Assembly: GCA_965153455.1 (NCBI GenBank)
Contig: OZ234499.1
Span: 10,722,271 to 10,786,270 of the forward strand
Source of the DNA: Sphagnum compactum
Taxonomy: Eukaryota > Bryophyta > Sphagnopsida > Sphagnales
DNA: 64,000 bases
Direction: 5' to 3'
Shown here: in pieces, positions 24,058-35,765 of the stretch
Layout of the letters: each line of letters opens with the position of its first letter
Position numbering within the stretch: position 1 is the first letter of the stretch
Program-made: the position numbers and the translations under genes
The notes under the pieces: model-generated
The model's input: only the letters and a program-made list of their open reading frames with translations
What the model was told of the DNA's origin: nothing
The model's database searches: none

Positions 24058-25636
24058 TCAAGCAAGCCTGGCTCTGTCGTCTAGCGCTTCAAATACCATG
24101 AGCACATAATCTTCATCCATGTCTTCTGAGCAGGGATAGCCTGACACGGATACTACACTTCCGGAAATTGAATAATCCAAACCTGCAATAATATAAGGCA
24201 TGACAACACACAAAATGATCAGATCATGATTATATCCATGCATGCAGCAGAACTCCATATGAGCTGGAGGTTATTTTGAAAGCTAGCGAGCTGCTACAGT
24301 TGAAATTTTTTTCGCTAGCTAGCTGGATCCCGGGTGACTTTTTGCTCTTCGCTTTGCCATTACTATTCCTGGAGGTAAATTCTGTTTTGGAAGTGTTTGG
24401 TGATGCATCAACCAATCTCTCAGCCTGCTCGTGTGTAATTTGAACCACTGTACTGCAAGGGCAAGAGTCCAATGATGCAGGATGAAAGGGGCTCTTGAGC
24501 TAAACGGCAGGGAGAGGGATGGCACCGAACGCAGTGCTTATGAAGACATCATGGAAGCGCTGGATGAAGGGAAACAGGGACCAGTTCCGAGACAACAACG
24601 GGAGATTGTTGAACAGTGTGCTCCTGATAATGTTCTGGCAGATGTTGTTATGGAGATGGAATGCTCTTTGGGAAGTCTGAAGGATTTCAGCATCTCAACT
24701 AATGGAGTACGAGACCCTGAAGGTGACCGGCCCTTCACGAGGTTCACAGAGTTGCTGATGAAGAGATATCCAGCACTGCTGATGAAGTGGAGGCTGCAGG
24801 TGGTGAAAACCTACAACTAGGTCCTGGATTCATCACTCAATTTGTCTCTTATTCAGAGTGCATTAGTGAAACTCATCCCGTTTCAAAAATGCAGGATGAA
24901 ATGGAGGAAGAGCTCCTCATTGATATAATAGGATGTGAAGAGGGAAGAGCTCCACATGAGGAGGAAGACAGTGAGGAGGAAATCGGTGTGGAGTCTTCCA
25001 GAAATGGTGAATTTAGGGGACAAACAGCAGGCTAGAAGCGAATGAAATCCTTGAAAGACTACCAAGGACCAGTACTAACGTGGCAGGGCGTACTCAGTAT
25101 AACTTGGCTCGGATCACCCAAACATGATGATGTACGCGGGAATTTTCACCTTAGTACTGTGGTCCCTTCTCTTCTATCACATGTTTACAGCATGATGATT
25201 GAAGTTGAAAATTCGGGAATCCGAAAACAGAAGCAGTAATTTATCGTAAAATTGATGATCGCTATATTTTTCACAAATTTATAATATGCTCACATTGAGC
25301 TCCATTGTGTTTGATCTGCAGCTAAGTTCAGCGAGACGTTCATCATTTTTGACCGGTCGGTTTATATATACGTTAGGAGATTGGAACTTACCCATTGATC
25401 TGCATGTCTTGCGAACTTTATCCTGTAGACTTCTGTTGTTTGCAAGACCCGGGAAATAGACTTCCATGCATATCTGTAACACAATTTGAAAAGGACTCGA
25501 TGTCAGAACAGTACAATTTAGCATCATATATAATAGTTTTGTACTGAGCTCAGCTTAATGTAGCCTATCAAGTACGTCCTACGGCGGGAAATTGATCATC
25601 AGAATCGAAAGATTTGAGCAAGCGCGCACCTAGCAT
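24058..25636 (-). pseudogene. Copy A of the unit gene; middle exons deleted
   Basis: Exon 1 (25583-25636) keeps its ATG but is 54 nt where B and C have 55, a one-base loss that shifts the frame. Exons 2-4 are missing through a deletion. Exon 5 (25392-25473, 82 nt) and the last exon (24058-24182, 125 nt) are open and keep their splice borders. The intron between them is enlarged by the copy-specific segment. The TATA equivalent is altered (TTAATATAAGC near 25760). The gene cannot make the full protein. See copy C for the intact structure. Confidence 0.8.
24470..25055 (+). other. Segment present only in copy A, coding-like on the plus strand
   Basis: About 590 bp with no counterpart in B or C, placed in the last intron of the minus-strand gene. 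On the plus strand 24482-24820 is open for 112 codons from an ATG, and an overlapping frame, 24787-25035, continues with strongly acidic residues (EMEEELLIDIIG, then EEEDSEEEIGVES). The two frames overlap by about 30 bp, so a single shift would join them. I recognise no family. It may be a gene fragment carried in by insertion, or a segment lost from B and C. Confidence 0.5.
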
Positions 25637-26054
25637 GCAGTGAGAAGTGTGAAAAATGGTTGAAGGCTCCGAGCGTTGCGAGAGCGAGGGATGAGTGATG
25701 CAGCCCAGGGCGTTCTGAGGATGCTGATGTTGGTGGTGATATTGGAGAGTAGATACGTTTTAATATAAGCAGCGGGAAGTCGTTTTTCTCGCAGACAACC
25801 ACCAGGCAGGGTGAAAAACGAGTCGGTAAGTTAGTCCTCACGTCGTTTTCTCCGCCGTCGTAATTAATCAACGCACTCATTCAGAGGGCGTTCACAACCC
25901 CAGGTGAAAACTTGGCACGGCGCTCTTATGGACCTGAATCGATGTCTTCTCTTGTCCGTGTGGGATGAATGTTTTGAAATTCGACCAGAGTCAACGTCAT
26001 GCCATCGTACCCGCGTCCGCCGAAACTGGCCGCTCGTCATCTCCGGATTGCAGT

Positions 26055-26385
26055 AGATATTAATGGTATATGACAAGTAGTCATTACTCTACACCAGTCT
26101 GGGGCGGCTCTTTGAATTTTTAAATAACCTGGTTTCAGGTATTTGAAAAAAACAAGAGCATCAATCAAAGGACAGACTTTTTCGGTATTTGAAAAATCCG
26201 AAACAAAGACCCGACGGCAAGATGTCAATGGTAACTATTAATTAGGCTGTACTCTTCACCAGTGTGGGCGCGGTTCTTTGATTTTTTTAAATAGTTTCCA
26301 TTTGGGTATTTGAAACAGCATCAAAATAGGACAGCCTTCATTGGGGTATTTGAAAAATCAGACGAAAAGAACCGCCGGATCCGGT
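26055..26385. repeat. Two direct copies of a foldback repeat, copy A
   Basis: Two copies of a roughly 163-bp block (CACCAGTGTGGGGGCGGTTCTTTG type) lie in tandem. Each block begins with GGCGGTTCTTTG and ends with the complement CAAAGAACCGCC, so each can fold back on itself. Between the arms are words GGTATTTGAAAA and GACAGCC. The equivalent stands in copy B; copy C retains only the start of one. Confidence 0.7.
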
Positions 26386-27236
26386 TATTTGAAAATTATC
26401 CCTTCTCCTCGCCATTGCACTTTAGATTCTAGAACAGCAGTTTGATGTCTGACCTACCTTGAACTCGGGAGGATCGTCCCTGTTGTACTCTAGGATTCCC
26501 AAAATGCTGACCAATGACCGGCAGAGAATTTTCTCAGTTTTTTTAATGAAGTTGACAGCAGACTAATTTCCTAGGCAAGACGCTAAATACCCCCATGGAG
26601 CTCTGTCCGGCGATTGTTTTTGTTTTTCTTGTCTTCTTGCACATGTTTCTGGGCCCTGCATTGTTCTTGCATAAAACCATGCAACATGGTTCTACATGTT
26701 TTTTAATTCTTCAAAAGGACATTGCTTTTACTAAAGAACTATTTTATGTTTTGCAGCAGCTTAGCGGATTCGAAATCTGAACCTTCCACGTAAGCACATG
26801 CCGCAGACCACTGGCATAGATTCAAGCATTGAGAAAACTAATTGAATAACTTCCATATTCAAAAAGTCAAACCCTGTGGCAGAACCACACGGTTCTCTGC
26901 AACGCTGCACTGTCAAGCCCAGAAAGGGCGCTGGACAGTGCTCCATGGGGGGGAATTTAGCGTCTCACATTTCCTGGTATGCTCCGACCCACTTTCCTGG
27001 TATTCTCCGACCCACTTTCCTGAATATTGTCTCCTCACGAGGAGGCACGATATGCCTAGAACACCTCTTGCACCTACTAAGGTGCCTCCCACTCCTGCCT
27101 TCTCAACTACATTTGCGCTCATCACCCATACGAAGACAAAATGTGCTTTTTATAATCTTGTAGACATTTGTCTCAGATATGTAATTTATCCCAATTATCA
27201 AAAGACAAAACATGAGGACTTGTAAATTTCACAAGT

Positions 27237-27437
27237 CTTGAGGTTATTTTAATTGAAGAAGGTTTCAACGTGGAGGGTAAAGGCCACAACTGGAACTTTT
27301 TTGAAATAACTGGCTTGGGGGAGGTGTGTATTTTCGTTGATGAACATTTTGGAGTGTATGATAACGCCCTAGGGTGGGGCAATCCCCCAAATCAAGGGTC
27401 TTGGCAAGGTGTAGTTGACCCTAAACTCACATTTTGA
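27237..27437 (+). pseudogene. Exon-like open frame, DUF295-like pattern, copy A
   Basis: 66 open codons on the plus strand, without an ATG, preceded by TTTCACAAG that could be a splice acceptor. The frame contains HNWNFFEITGLGEVCIF followed by VDEHFGVYD. The spacing of Trp, the LG(E) turn and the following beta strand recall the C-terminal region of plant DUF295 (F-box-associated) proteins, but the match is weak and from memory. The same frame is open in copy B (34901-35097) up to the point where the unit ends, and is broken by deletion in copy C. It may be the last exon of a plus-strand gene. Confidence 0.35.
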
Positions 27438-27480
27438 AAACACCTGTTCCTGTGCGTTTCACCCGGCGTAAAGCATGTCG

Positions 27481-29339
27481 TGAACTCTAGTAATAGAAAA
27501 ACAAACATTTAAAACAAATTCAAAAAACATCAGCCACTTGATTGCAAAAGCATTAAAAAAATATTTTGGAAAAAATTGAACAAACATATTTGAATCAGGT
27601 GGTTGGTTGATTTTAACCACAATATAATTTGACCAGCAAAGAAAACAATAGCTATAAAATCAAGTAGTTGCCCCATACTAACCACCGATAAAGAGAAAAA
27701 AAAGCAATGAAATCACAAGTTTAGAAGGCATGGGACGAGCAATTGTAACAAACTAATAAAACAACAATTAAAAGGAAAACCATGGGAATAGAATTGGGCA
27801 ATCGCCTGATTTGAACCAGCCAACCAAAATACTTTCAACAGAAAGACACCATGGTATTGGGCGGCCATTTGATTCCATCCACCAACAAAAATAAATGTAA
27901 GAAAAACAAAAGCGCAAGTTTACCACTACTTGTTTTCAAACTACTTGATTCTGGAGCATGAAATTTGTAATAACTATCCCAATTTATAAAGAGCAAACCA
28001 ACGGCATTTAAGAACCATATACTTAGTTTTCAATTCGAAGAAATATCATCAGGCAATTTAATGGATTTGATTGAATAGAAAGGATAAAAAATGATCCTAC
28101 ATCCATTAGATTTGTATTAATGGGAGAATGCAGTATCACAAACTTTAATAATATGAAATCCATTGTAACAAAATTATGCTCAATGATTACAATTGGTACA
28201 TGAAAATACCCTATGTACTTTTCTTTGCTGGGCTCATTTTTTCTAGGTGCAGAAGGCCAAACGTTCACTAGCATTCAATGCAAGGATTTGTTCCTTGATT
28301 GATTGAGCTATTAGTTTACAGGAAATTCCTTGACATTAGAACTAGAAGCAGGAATTTTAGCCTGCTCTTCTATAGGATTTGTAATGTAATCGTTAAAATT
28401 CAAATCATCTTTGACATTCTTCCGGCACACACCTAGCTTGCTTTGAGGTCTCTTTATCTATATTGTCATTTTTCGTCTACGTACATGATTAGGTCTGTCT
28501 CAAAGTAAGCTTCTTGATGTCCTTGCTTCACCGCTCGACTAGGATCTTTTTGATAATTTTTTAATATCCTCAAAATAAATGTTCTTCATGGAAACAAATG
28601 GTGTGCAAACAATAAAACATGGAAAAAAGTTATGTGTAGCAAATAGTCGTAATTGGAGTTCATGGAATAATTTTCATGAACAAGCTTCTGAACTTTTTAT
28701 TAAAATAGTTGTTCTTCTCAAATCCACCATTGGATTTGTTTCAAACTTCAAATAGTCTTAATTTAAAAAAATATAAAATGTTCTTTCAAAATTTCAACAT
28801 CATCGGAGTTGTTGCGAAGGAATTATATTTATCGAAAGTAAAGGGGGTCTGAAGTCATTTTTTTAATAAATTTGGTTGAAATAACTTTCGGTTTTGAAAC
28901 ATAAATTTTGATTTCAAACATGAAAATTTATAAAATTTTGCATCATTGTTGTTTTTAAGATTAACTTTCCAATAACCTTATGCATGTTAAATTTGAAAAT
29001 TGTATGAAGATATTATGAAGAGTGGAACAAAAAGGGGTCGATTATTAAACATGAACATTGATTAAACATCAACACAATGCTTCTTCACATTTTATCATGG
29101 TAAGTATTGATTCTTCTAAAATATTTTGTTATCCTCCAAATGGACATTACACATTAAATTTTTAATGAATTTTATTATATTTTATTAAACCACTTTAATT
29201 TGTTAGAATACAACTACATAATAGTTTCACCCCAAATGAGTTTTGTGAATTGCATATCTTCATGTTGAAGGTGTGTAAGAATTTATCACACAAAGATTTA
29301 GTCAAACGTGTTTATAAGTTAAAGATGAAATTTTTTTTT
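27481..29339. other. Spacer between copies A and B
   Basis: AT-rich DNA without supported genes. A minus-strand frame at 28023-28274 has no recognisable motif. Confidence 0.5.
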
Positions 29340-30322
29340 TTAAAAACATTTTTCTATATTTTTAGCTAACTACTTGAACCATGTACAGAAATCTGACAAT
29401 TTTTCTTAAAATGTGATTAGCTTTTGGCTATTGAAAATCCCAAAATGCACATGATTTTAGTACTTTTAATTTTTTAACATATCATTTTTGGCTATATATT
29501 GTGAACAAAAAAAGGCTGCTAGTTATCCAAAATAGTTTGGTCTCTTAAATTCACGATAACCTGCTCAGTAGGTGGATGCAAATCAATTTTCATCGATATA
29601 TAAAATGAACAAGAATCACTTTTCATCCACATAGTGGATGAAATACAGGCAAATTAATAGAGTTATCCATAAAGTAAGACAAACACAGCACCTGAACCCT
29701 GAGTTTTGTCATACAGGGGTAAGATTCAAAAAAAAACTTGCTAAAATGTCCTTATTTTGCTGATACCACTGAAAGTGAAAGAGGGGATAGGGGCTGAAAG
29801 GAGGCCCAAAGACAGGGTGAAGACAGGGTTACTTTGTGGATAATTCTAATGTGTCATGTACTCAGAGTATTTCCACCAGTGCTCAGTATGTGACTCCAGA
29901 CAGTAAAAATTTATTATGAAAAAATCAAAATGTGCCAGTTTAGCTCAGGAATTGGTTTTTTTCACCAAATTCGTGCAACTTGCTGTGGTTGGTAAAACGC
30001 ACAACACAATTGTGCACCTCTAAAAAAGAGTGTAATAAATTGGACCTGACTGTGGCTCAGTATTTCTGATTGGTGATCATAATGATTAGTCCAGGTGTTT
30101 CCTATTAGTAGTTCCCATGTATACGCAGGTCCAGTTTTATTGGTGGGGTTGCCAAAAAAAAAAGCTAAACTCAGACATTTAAGTTTATTATCCAGAGTGA
30201 CATACTGAGCACCGGTAGAGATGATCTCAGGAGAAGATACATCAGCAAGTTAGCCCTTAAAGTTTGTTCCCGTGATCAGAAGTGTGGATTGTTTAATCCA
30301 TCATGTGACCAGACAATAAAAT

Positions 30323-30445
30323 ATGCAGCCCAGTCTATTTGGCAGCCACTATTCTTCTTTTTACATCATCATCCTGGGCATCGGGGTTGGTGTCGCAGAG
30401 GAAGTATTCTGGTACTACACAGCCAGCAAGGAGTGGAAGATGTAA
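30323..30445 (+). CDS. Possible 40-residue membrane microprotein
   Basis: ATG to TAA, 40 codons. Residues 12-24 form a hydrophobic segment (SSFYIIILGIGVGVA) followed by EEVFWYYTASKEWK. Directly afterwards, in another frame, LLAAQNAIDSIHIVSSKLDS is open and looks like an amphipathic helix, so the two may be parts of one broken or spliced gene. In copy C (51837 onward) the first part is conserved up to WYYT and then stops (TAG), which argues against strong selection. Not recognised; low confidence. Confidence 0.25.
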   Translation: MQPSLFGSHYSSFYIIILGIGVGVAEEVFWYYTASKEWKM

Positions 30446-31541
30446 TTCTCTTAGCTGCACAAAACGCGATCGATTCTATCCACATTGTCTCCTCCAAGCT
30501 TGACAGTGTGCAACCCATACTGCAACCCTTGCATGGCATCGTGTCATCTGTGAACAAGATGTTCAGCAGAATAGGGTTGTGCGTAAGCCTAAAGATTTTT
30601 TCAGGCCAATGGGTTTGCTGGATAACTTGAGTGAACTAATGGTCAAGATGTAACTTCTATTTACCGAAAAGGTTCTAGGGTTTGTACTGTACACAGACAG
30701 CGTTAAAAAGAGAAGGCTGTTCAAGTATGATGTTGTTCATGCTGTGGAAAGAGTCTACTGGCAGGGAGAATTTCTGTGCACCCAGTTTCTTAAGTTTGGG
30801 TAGTTGGGGGAAAAGTACTATCCAACATGAAAATGAGCAACGGGGACTGAGACCCAGTGTCTTCTTCTTTTCTTCTTCATTTTTCTGATGTGGATGAATT
30901 GGCGATCATCTCTAAAAAAAATCAGCCGAATTTGGCTATGAACAGGATATGAAAGTAAAAAACGTTTAAGCATCTTTCACATTTTCAAGGCGACATGCCA
31001 GCTACCCAATAGAGAAATATGACGACTTTTCCTCAAAAAAAGTCTTTTTAGAGATTTTACTTCCAAGAGAAATATTTTCTTTAAAAAAATGTTCACCAGA
31101 ATCAAAACAATTTTGGCCAACTGGCTAAATTTAGCCAGGAAAAAATAGGTCACAGCACGACTAGCTGCTTTCATGTACAGTGCCTTTGAGTGAGTAATTT
31201 TCAAGGGGGCGGTCCCCAATGTAAGGACATGACTTCAGCTCCCCGAATGTGTATTTTTTGATCAAGTGTACAAATTGCTGTAAGTATCTATCGCACAAAT
31301 CTGAACTGATTGAGTTATGACCGGAGCCTGATCAGCGTTGATCACTGTGGGTATATTCAGTCAGAGACGACAAAACTCCATCGATTTTGTCGCATGATCT
31401 CTGGGGAAGAATGTATGGCTCTGAAGAAGAATGACTCCAGGGTCCGGGAATGATGTCTAACTACAGATTGGTCCAGTCGGACTAGCTTTAGCTTCCAGCT
31501 TCGCAGCTTGAGCTTTGAAGTTGACCATGATCTCTACCGGC

Positions 31542-33590
31542 TCAAGCAAGCCTGGCTCTGTCGTCTAGCGATTCGAATACCATGAGCACATAATCTTCAT
31601 CCATGCCTTCTGAGCAGGGATAGCCTGACACGGATACTACATTTCCGGAAATTGAGTATTCCAAACCTGCAATAATATAAGGCATGACATGACACAAAAT
31701 GATCAGATCATGATTATATCCATGCTTGCAGCAGAACTCCATATGAACTAGAGGTTATTTTGAAAGCTAGCGAGCTGCTATAGTTGAAATTTAGTACGCT
31801 AGCTACCTGGATCCAGGGTCACTTTTTTTTCTTCGCTTTGCCATTACTATTGCTGCAGGGACCTCTGTTTTGGAGGTACTTGGTGCTGCATCATCCACTC
31901 TCTCAGCCTGATCCTACAGACTACCAAGGACCAGCACTAAGGAGGCAATGCGTAATCAGTATAGCTTGAGTCAGATCACCCAAGCATAATCATGTACGCA
32001 GGAATTTTCACCTTAGTACCGGTCCCTTCTCCTCTAACACATGTTTCCAGCATATTTAATATGCATGAGGATTGAAGGTGAACCTTCGGGAACCCGAAAA
32101 CAGAAGCAGTAATTTATAGTCCCATTGATGAAGGTTATATTCTTCACAAATTTATAATATGCTTATCGATTCGGCCATTGTGTTTGATCTGCAGCTAAGT
32201 TTAGTGAAACGGTAATCATTTTGACCGGTCGGTTTACACATACGTCAGGAGATTGGAACTTACCCATTGATCTGCATGTCTTGCGAACTTTATCCTGTAG
32301 ACTTCTGTTGTTTGCAAGACCCGGGAAATAGACTTCCATGCATATCTGTAACAGAATTTGAAAAGGACTCGATGTCAGAACAGTACAATTTAGCATCATA
32401 TACAATTCTTTTGTGGGATTCAATTATATGAGAGTAACGGATCTGCACATGAGTGCACATACAATTAGCGTCTCTGAGTTGCTAACTCCAAACTTTCATT
32501 TTTATCTTTTTCACTCTGATCACTTGTTCAGCTCAATCCGGGATGAGGAGGCTTACCGGTGTGCTGGAAAGCTCGTCGGTGTCCAGATATTGATTCTGAT
32601 TTGATCCATATGCCCACCACTGTCATTCCAACCAATTCGAAATATAATTTCTGTTATTCATGCGGACTTGGGCTAACTTCAAGACGATAACCTAGAAATA
32701 CATAGATCTGCCAAATCCTTGAAAACACCTATACCACGCCAGCTTGCTATCTAAATGATGCATATTGAGTTTCCTCCGCAGCTCATGACTGGAACTCAAC
32801 TCTTGCAATTAAGCACATGAGGTACCTAAGGTGATTATTGTCGGCGTTCGTTATATAGTTGGAGAACATTTATCTAGAGAGCTAATTTGGTCGAGAGAGA
32901 GTTATAAGGATTTTTACCTCATGGTGTGAAGCCATCGTGCTATCACTCTAGTCTTCTAACGACCCGGTAGATCTTTTGATTTAGTTGGTCACCAGTAGGC
33001 CTTCAATATGGTTTCGTTCTCACGAAATAAATAAATTGGTTTGTTCTAAAGGTGTAGCTCGGGACCTGCCACATGCAAAGGAACTCGTCAGATTTGCTTC
33101 CGGCCTCAACCTTATATTCTCATAACACTATACTAGAAATTATGGAGTGGATCTTTCGACATAGGTACCACTGGTGGGTAACACTTACACACGAACTTGC
33201 AACGACGTTGTTCATTCTAGTTCCTTAACACATGTCTCCGAAAGAATGGTACATTCTAATTTAGAGCTTTAACAGTCTTCATATTTCAGGTTTGAGAGAC
33301 GCGGATGTCCAGTTACATTGACCCCAGGTGATCCCTAGCTAATAACTCAAGTCCCAGATATAATTAACTGAAGCGCTAGAACTTTGCCTCTAGACATGAG
33401 AGCAGCGGAATATTTCAGACTGCAACTTACAGGTTTGGGATGGAATCCAATAGTCAGTTGTAGATCTGCCTCCGAAAACAAACTGCGCTCCTGTAGCCTA
33501 TAGAGTAGGTCCGATATGAACTGAAATGCTCTTACGGCGGGAAAATTGATTATCGGAATCGAAAGATTTGAGCAAGCGCGCAGGTAGCAT
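31542..33590 (-). pseudogene. Copy B of the unit gene; one nonsense codon
   Basis: All six exons are present with the same borders as in copy C: 33536-33590 (start), 33431-33465, 33024-33065, 32557-32799, 32264-32345 and 31542-31666 (stop). Lengths are identical (55, 35, 42, 243, 82, 125 nt). The only obvious break is a TAG at 32694-32692, codon 36 of the fourth exon, where C has TAC (Tyr); nearby a Trp codon has become Cys. A TATATAAAA box stands at 33711-33719, about 120 bp before the ATG. The protein would be cut in its middle, so this copy is probably dead, though one substitution only. Confidence 0.7.
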
Positions 33591-33710
33591 GCAGGGAGAA
33601 GTGTGAAAAATGGTCGAAGGCTCCGAGCGTTGTGAGAGCGAGGGATTAGTGATGTAGCCCAGGGCGTTCTGAGGATAATGAAGTTGGTGGTGATATTGGA
33701 GTATAGATAC

Positions 33711-33719
33711 TTTTATATA
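33711..33719 (-). promoter_or_regulatory. TATA box, copy B
   Basis: On the minus strand the sequence reads TATATAAAA, about 120 bp before the ATG at 33590. The overlapping TATATAAGC on the plus strand faces the ATG at 33766. See finding on divergent starts. Confidence 0.55.
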
Positions 33720-34019
33720 AGCAGCGGGAAATCGTAGTTCTTCAGACTGCGTAGCGTCGTTAACGATGCAGACAACCACCAGCAAGGTGAAAGCGAGTCG
33801 GTATGTTAGTCCTCAAGTCGTTTTCTCCGCCGTCGTAACTAATCAACGCGCTCAGTCAGCGGGCGCTAAGAAGCCCAGGTCAAAAACTTGGCACGGCGCT
33901 TTCTGGACATCAATTGAGGTCTTGTCCGTGTGGGATGGATGTTTTGATATCTGTTCAAAGTCAACGTCATGTCATCGTACCCGCGTCGGCCGAAATTGAC
34001 GGCTCGTCATGTCCGGATT

Positions 34020-34350
34020 GGAGGTACACGTTAATGGTATATAACAAGTAAGCTGTACTCTACACCAGTGTGGAGGCTTTTGTTTGGATTTTTTAACGAG
34101 CCCTGGTTTCGGGTGTTTTAAAAAACAACAGCATCAAAAGACAGCCTTTTTGGGTATTTGAAAAATCCAAAACAAAGAACCGCCGGCAGATGTCAGTGGT
34201 AATTAATAATTAGGCTGCATTCTACACCAGTGTGGGGGCGGTTCTTTGATTTTTTTAATAGCTTCTGGTTTGGGTTTTTGAAACAGCATCAAATTAGGAC
34301 AGCCTTTTTTTGGGTATTCGAAAAATCAGACACAAAGATCTGCCGGAGCT
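34020..34350. repeat. Two direct copies of the foldback repeat, copy B
   Basis: Same arrangement as in copy A: CACCAGTGTGGGGGCGG recurs about 162 bp apart (34066 and 34226), each block with GGTTCTTTG at one end and CAAAGAACCGCC or a diverged version at the other. The pair stands 300-650 bp upstream of the minus-strand TATA box. Confidence 0.65.
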
Positions 34351-34624
34351 TGGTATTTGAAAAATTTCGCCTCTCCTGCGTATTGTCCACTTTAGATTCT
34401 AGAACGGCAGTTTGATGTCTGACCTACCTTAAAGTCCGGAGGGTCGTCCCTGTTGTACTCTAGGATTTCACTCATAGTCCGAATTGCTGAGCAATCACAG
34501 GTCTGCAGAGAATTGTCTGAGTCTTTTTTAATGAAGTCGATAGCAGACTAATTTCCTAGGATAGTCTGAGTAGACCTGCTGTCGTGAATATTGTCTCCTC
34601 AAGAGGAGGCACGCTATGCCTAGA

Positions 34625-34732
34625 AGAGGAAGGCATTAAACTGGCCAGTAACAAAAGTACTGCTGCGATTTTTTACCCCAGTCTGCCCTTTGCCCCTTCA
34701 TTTTTTCATCTTGTGACAGTTTAATGTCTTCC
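34625..34732. mobile_element. 108-bp inverted-repeat element (MITE-like) unique to copy B
   Basis: Left end AGAGGAAGGCATTAAACTG, right end the complement of GGAAGACATTAAACTG. CCTAGA stands on both sides (34619-34624 and 34733-34738). Copy A has a single CCTAGA at the same site (near 27055) and no insert, which serves as an empty site. The 6-bp duplication and short size fit a MITE; superfamily not assigned. Confidence 0.75.
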
Positions 34733-35249
34733 CCTAGACGACACCTCTTACACCTATTCAGGTGCCTCCCACTCCTGCCGACTCACGTACATTTAGGCTC
34801 ATCACACCTAATGAAGACAAAATGGTGCTTTTTATCATTTTGTCGACATTTGTCTCAGGATTATTCTATCCCCCTTATCAAAGACAAAACATGAAGACAA
34901 GGCTTGAGGTTATTTTTATTGAAGAAGGTTTCCACGTGGAGGGTAATGCCCACAACTGGGGCATTCATGAAATAACGGGCTTAGGGGAGAGGTGTTGTAA
35001 TAAAAAGGAGGGGAGTTCATACATTCCTCATCTGGTCAATTCAATAGTAATGAAACAGAATTACACACATTTGATAACAGTGAGTTACTCCAAATAACAT
35101 GGACATCATAGACTATATATCCAAGAGAATCAATGCAACCTAATCTAGGGATCCCTCCAATCTCACTCTCATCACCTGAACAGGTCACTTGTAGCTTCTC
35201 ATTTGTTAGACACCCAGATTCCCACAGTGAATGATCTTGCTCCCATAGA

Positions 35250-35765
35250 AACACAAAAGGACTCACCCCTTATACAACAACTCCAATGATCATGAAACTT
35301 TACTGAGTTCATTAATCTCATAAACACCACTGTACTTGCCTCTTCCCACATAGTTGATGGTTTCCATACATAAGACTTTTACAAACAACTCTTCACACAT
35401 AAAAAGTTTGACAAAAGCAATATTATGCTTCTCAACTGGATTCCCCATATCACCCAAAGTTTGCAAAAACAAAATATTGTTTTGGAATTCCCAATAGCAA
35501 GGGTATTCTCTCCCTAGCCACAAGACTACTAATGACAATCAAATTACAAAAACACCCACATACAACACAAATGAGTTGCCTTGTAATTGCTCCCAAAATC
35601 CCCATAGCTCATCATCATGTCCTTGATCATCAACCTTTAACTTTGCATCTTAACCTATGTTCCTTCAATTGAAGCTCATGGTGTATCCAAAAATTACATA
35701 ACCTCAACAAGAAATCAGGGTTTCCAGAAGGGACATTCTTCCCCATCCATAAAAATTTAAAGCCT
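35250..35765 (-). pseudogene. Coding-like remnant, shared with 21300-21900
   Basis: On the minus strand 35538-35290 is open for 82 codons with LWLGREYPCYWEF, then KLFMCEELFVKVLCMETI and NYVGRGKYSGVYEINEL. The other copy at 21506-21306 shares CEKLF-like and YVG-like words in the same order but is more diverged. I do not recognise the family. It is likely a decayed exon of a repeated gene or transposon. Confidence 0.35.

Larger units (their letters stand above)
23198..27480. repeat. Duplicated unit, copy A (truncated)
   Basis: This stretch is collinear with copy B (from 30562) and copy C. Similarity begins at GTTCAGCAGAATAG (23198; 30562 in B) and ends near 27480. Base composition is clearly richer in GC than the flanks. 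Relative to B and C it has two large differences: about 590 extra bp at 24470-25055, and a loss of about 1.07 kb at 25540-25545, where B and C hold exons 2 to 4 of the minus-strand gene. Confidence 0.85.
29340..35010. repeat. Duplicated unit, copy B (longest)
   Basis: Collinear with copy C from about 29340 (C: about 51170) to about 35010, and with copy A from 30562. Differences that help order events: a 108-bp inverted-repeat element at 34625-34732 found only here, two foldback blocks at 34055-34350 as in A, and no deletion of exons. The left 1.2 kb, absent from A, carries the small plus-strand frames around 30323-30560. Confidence 0.85.
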
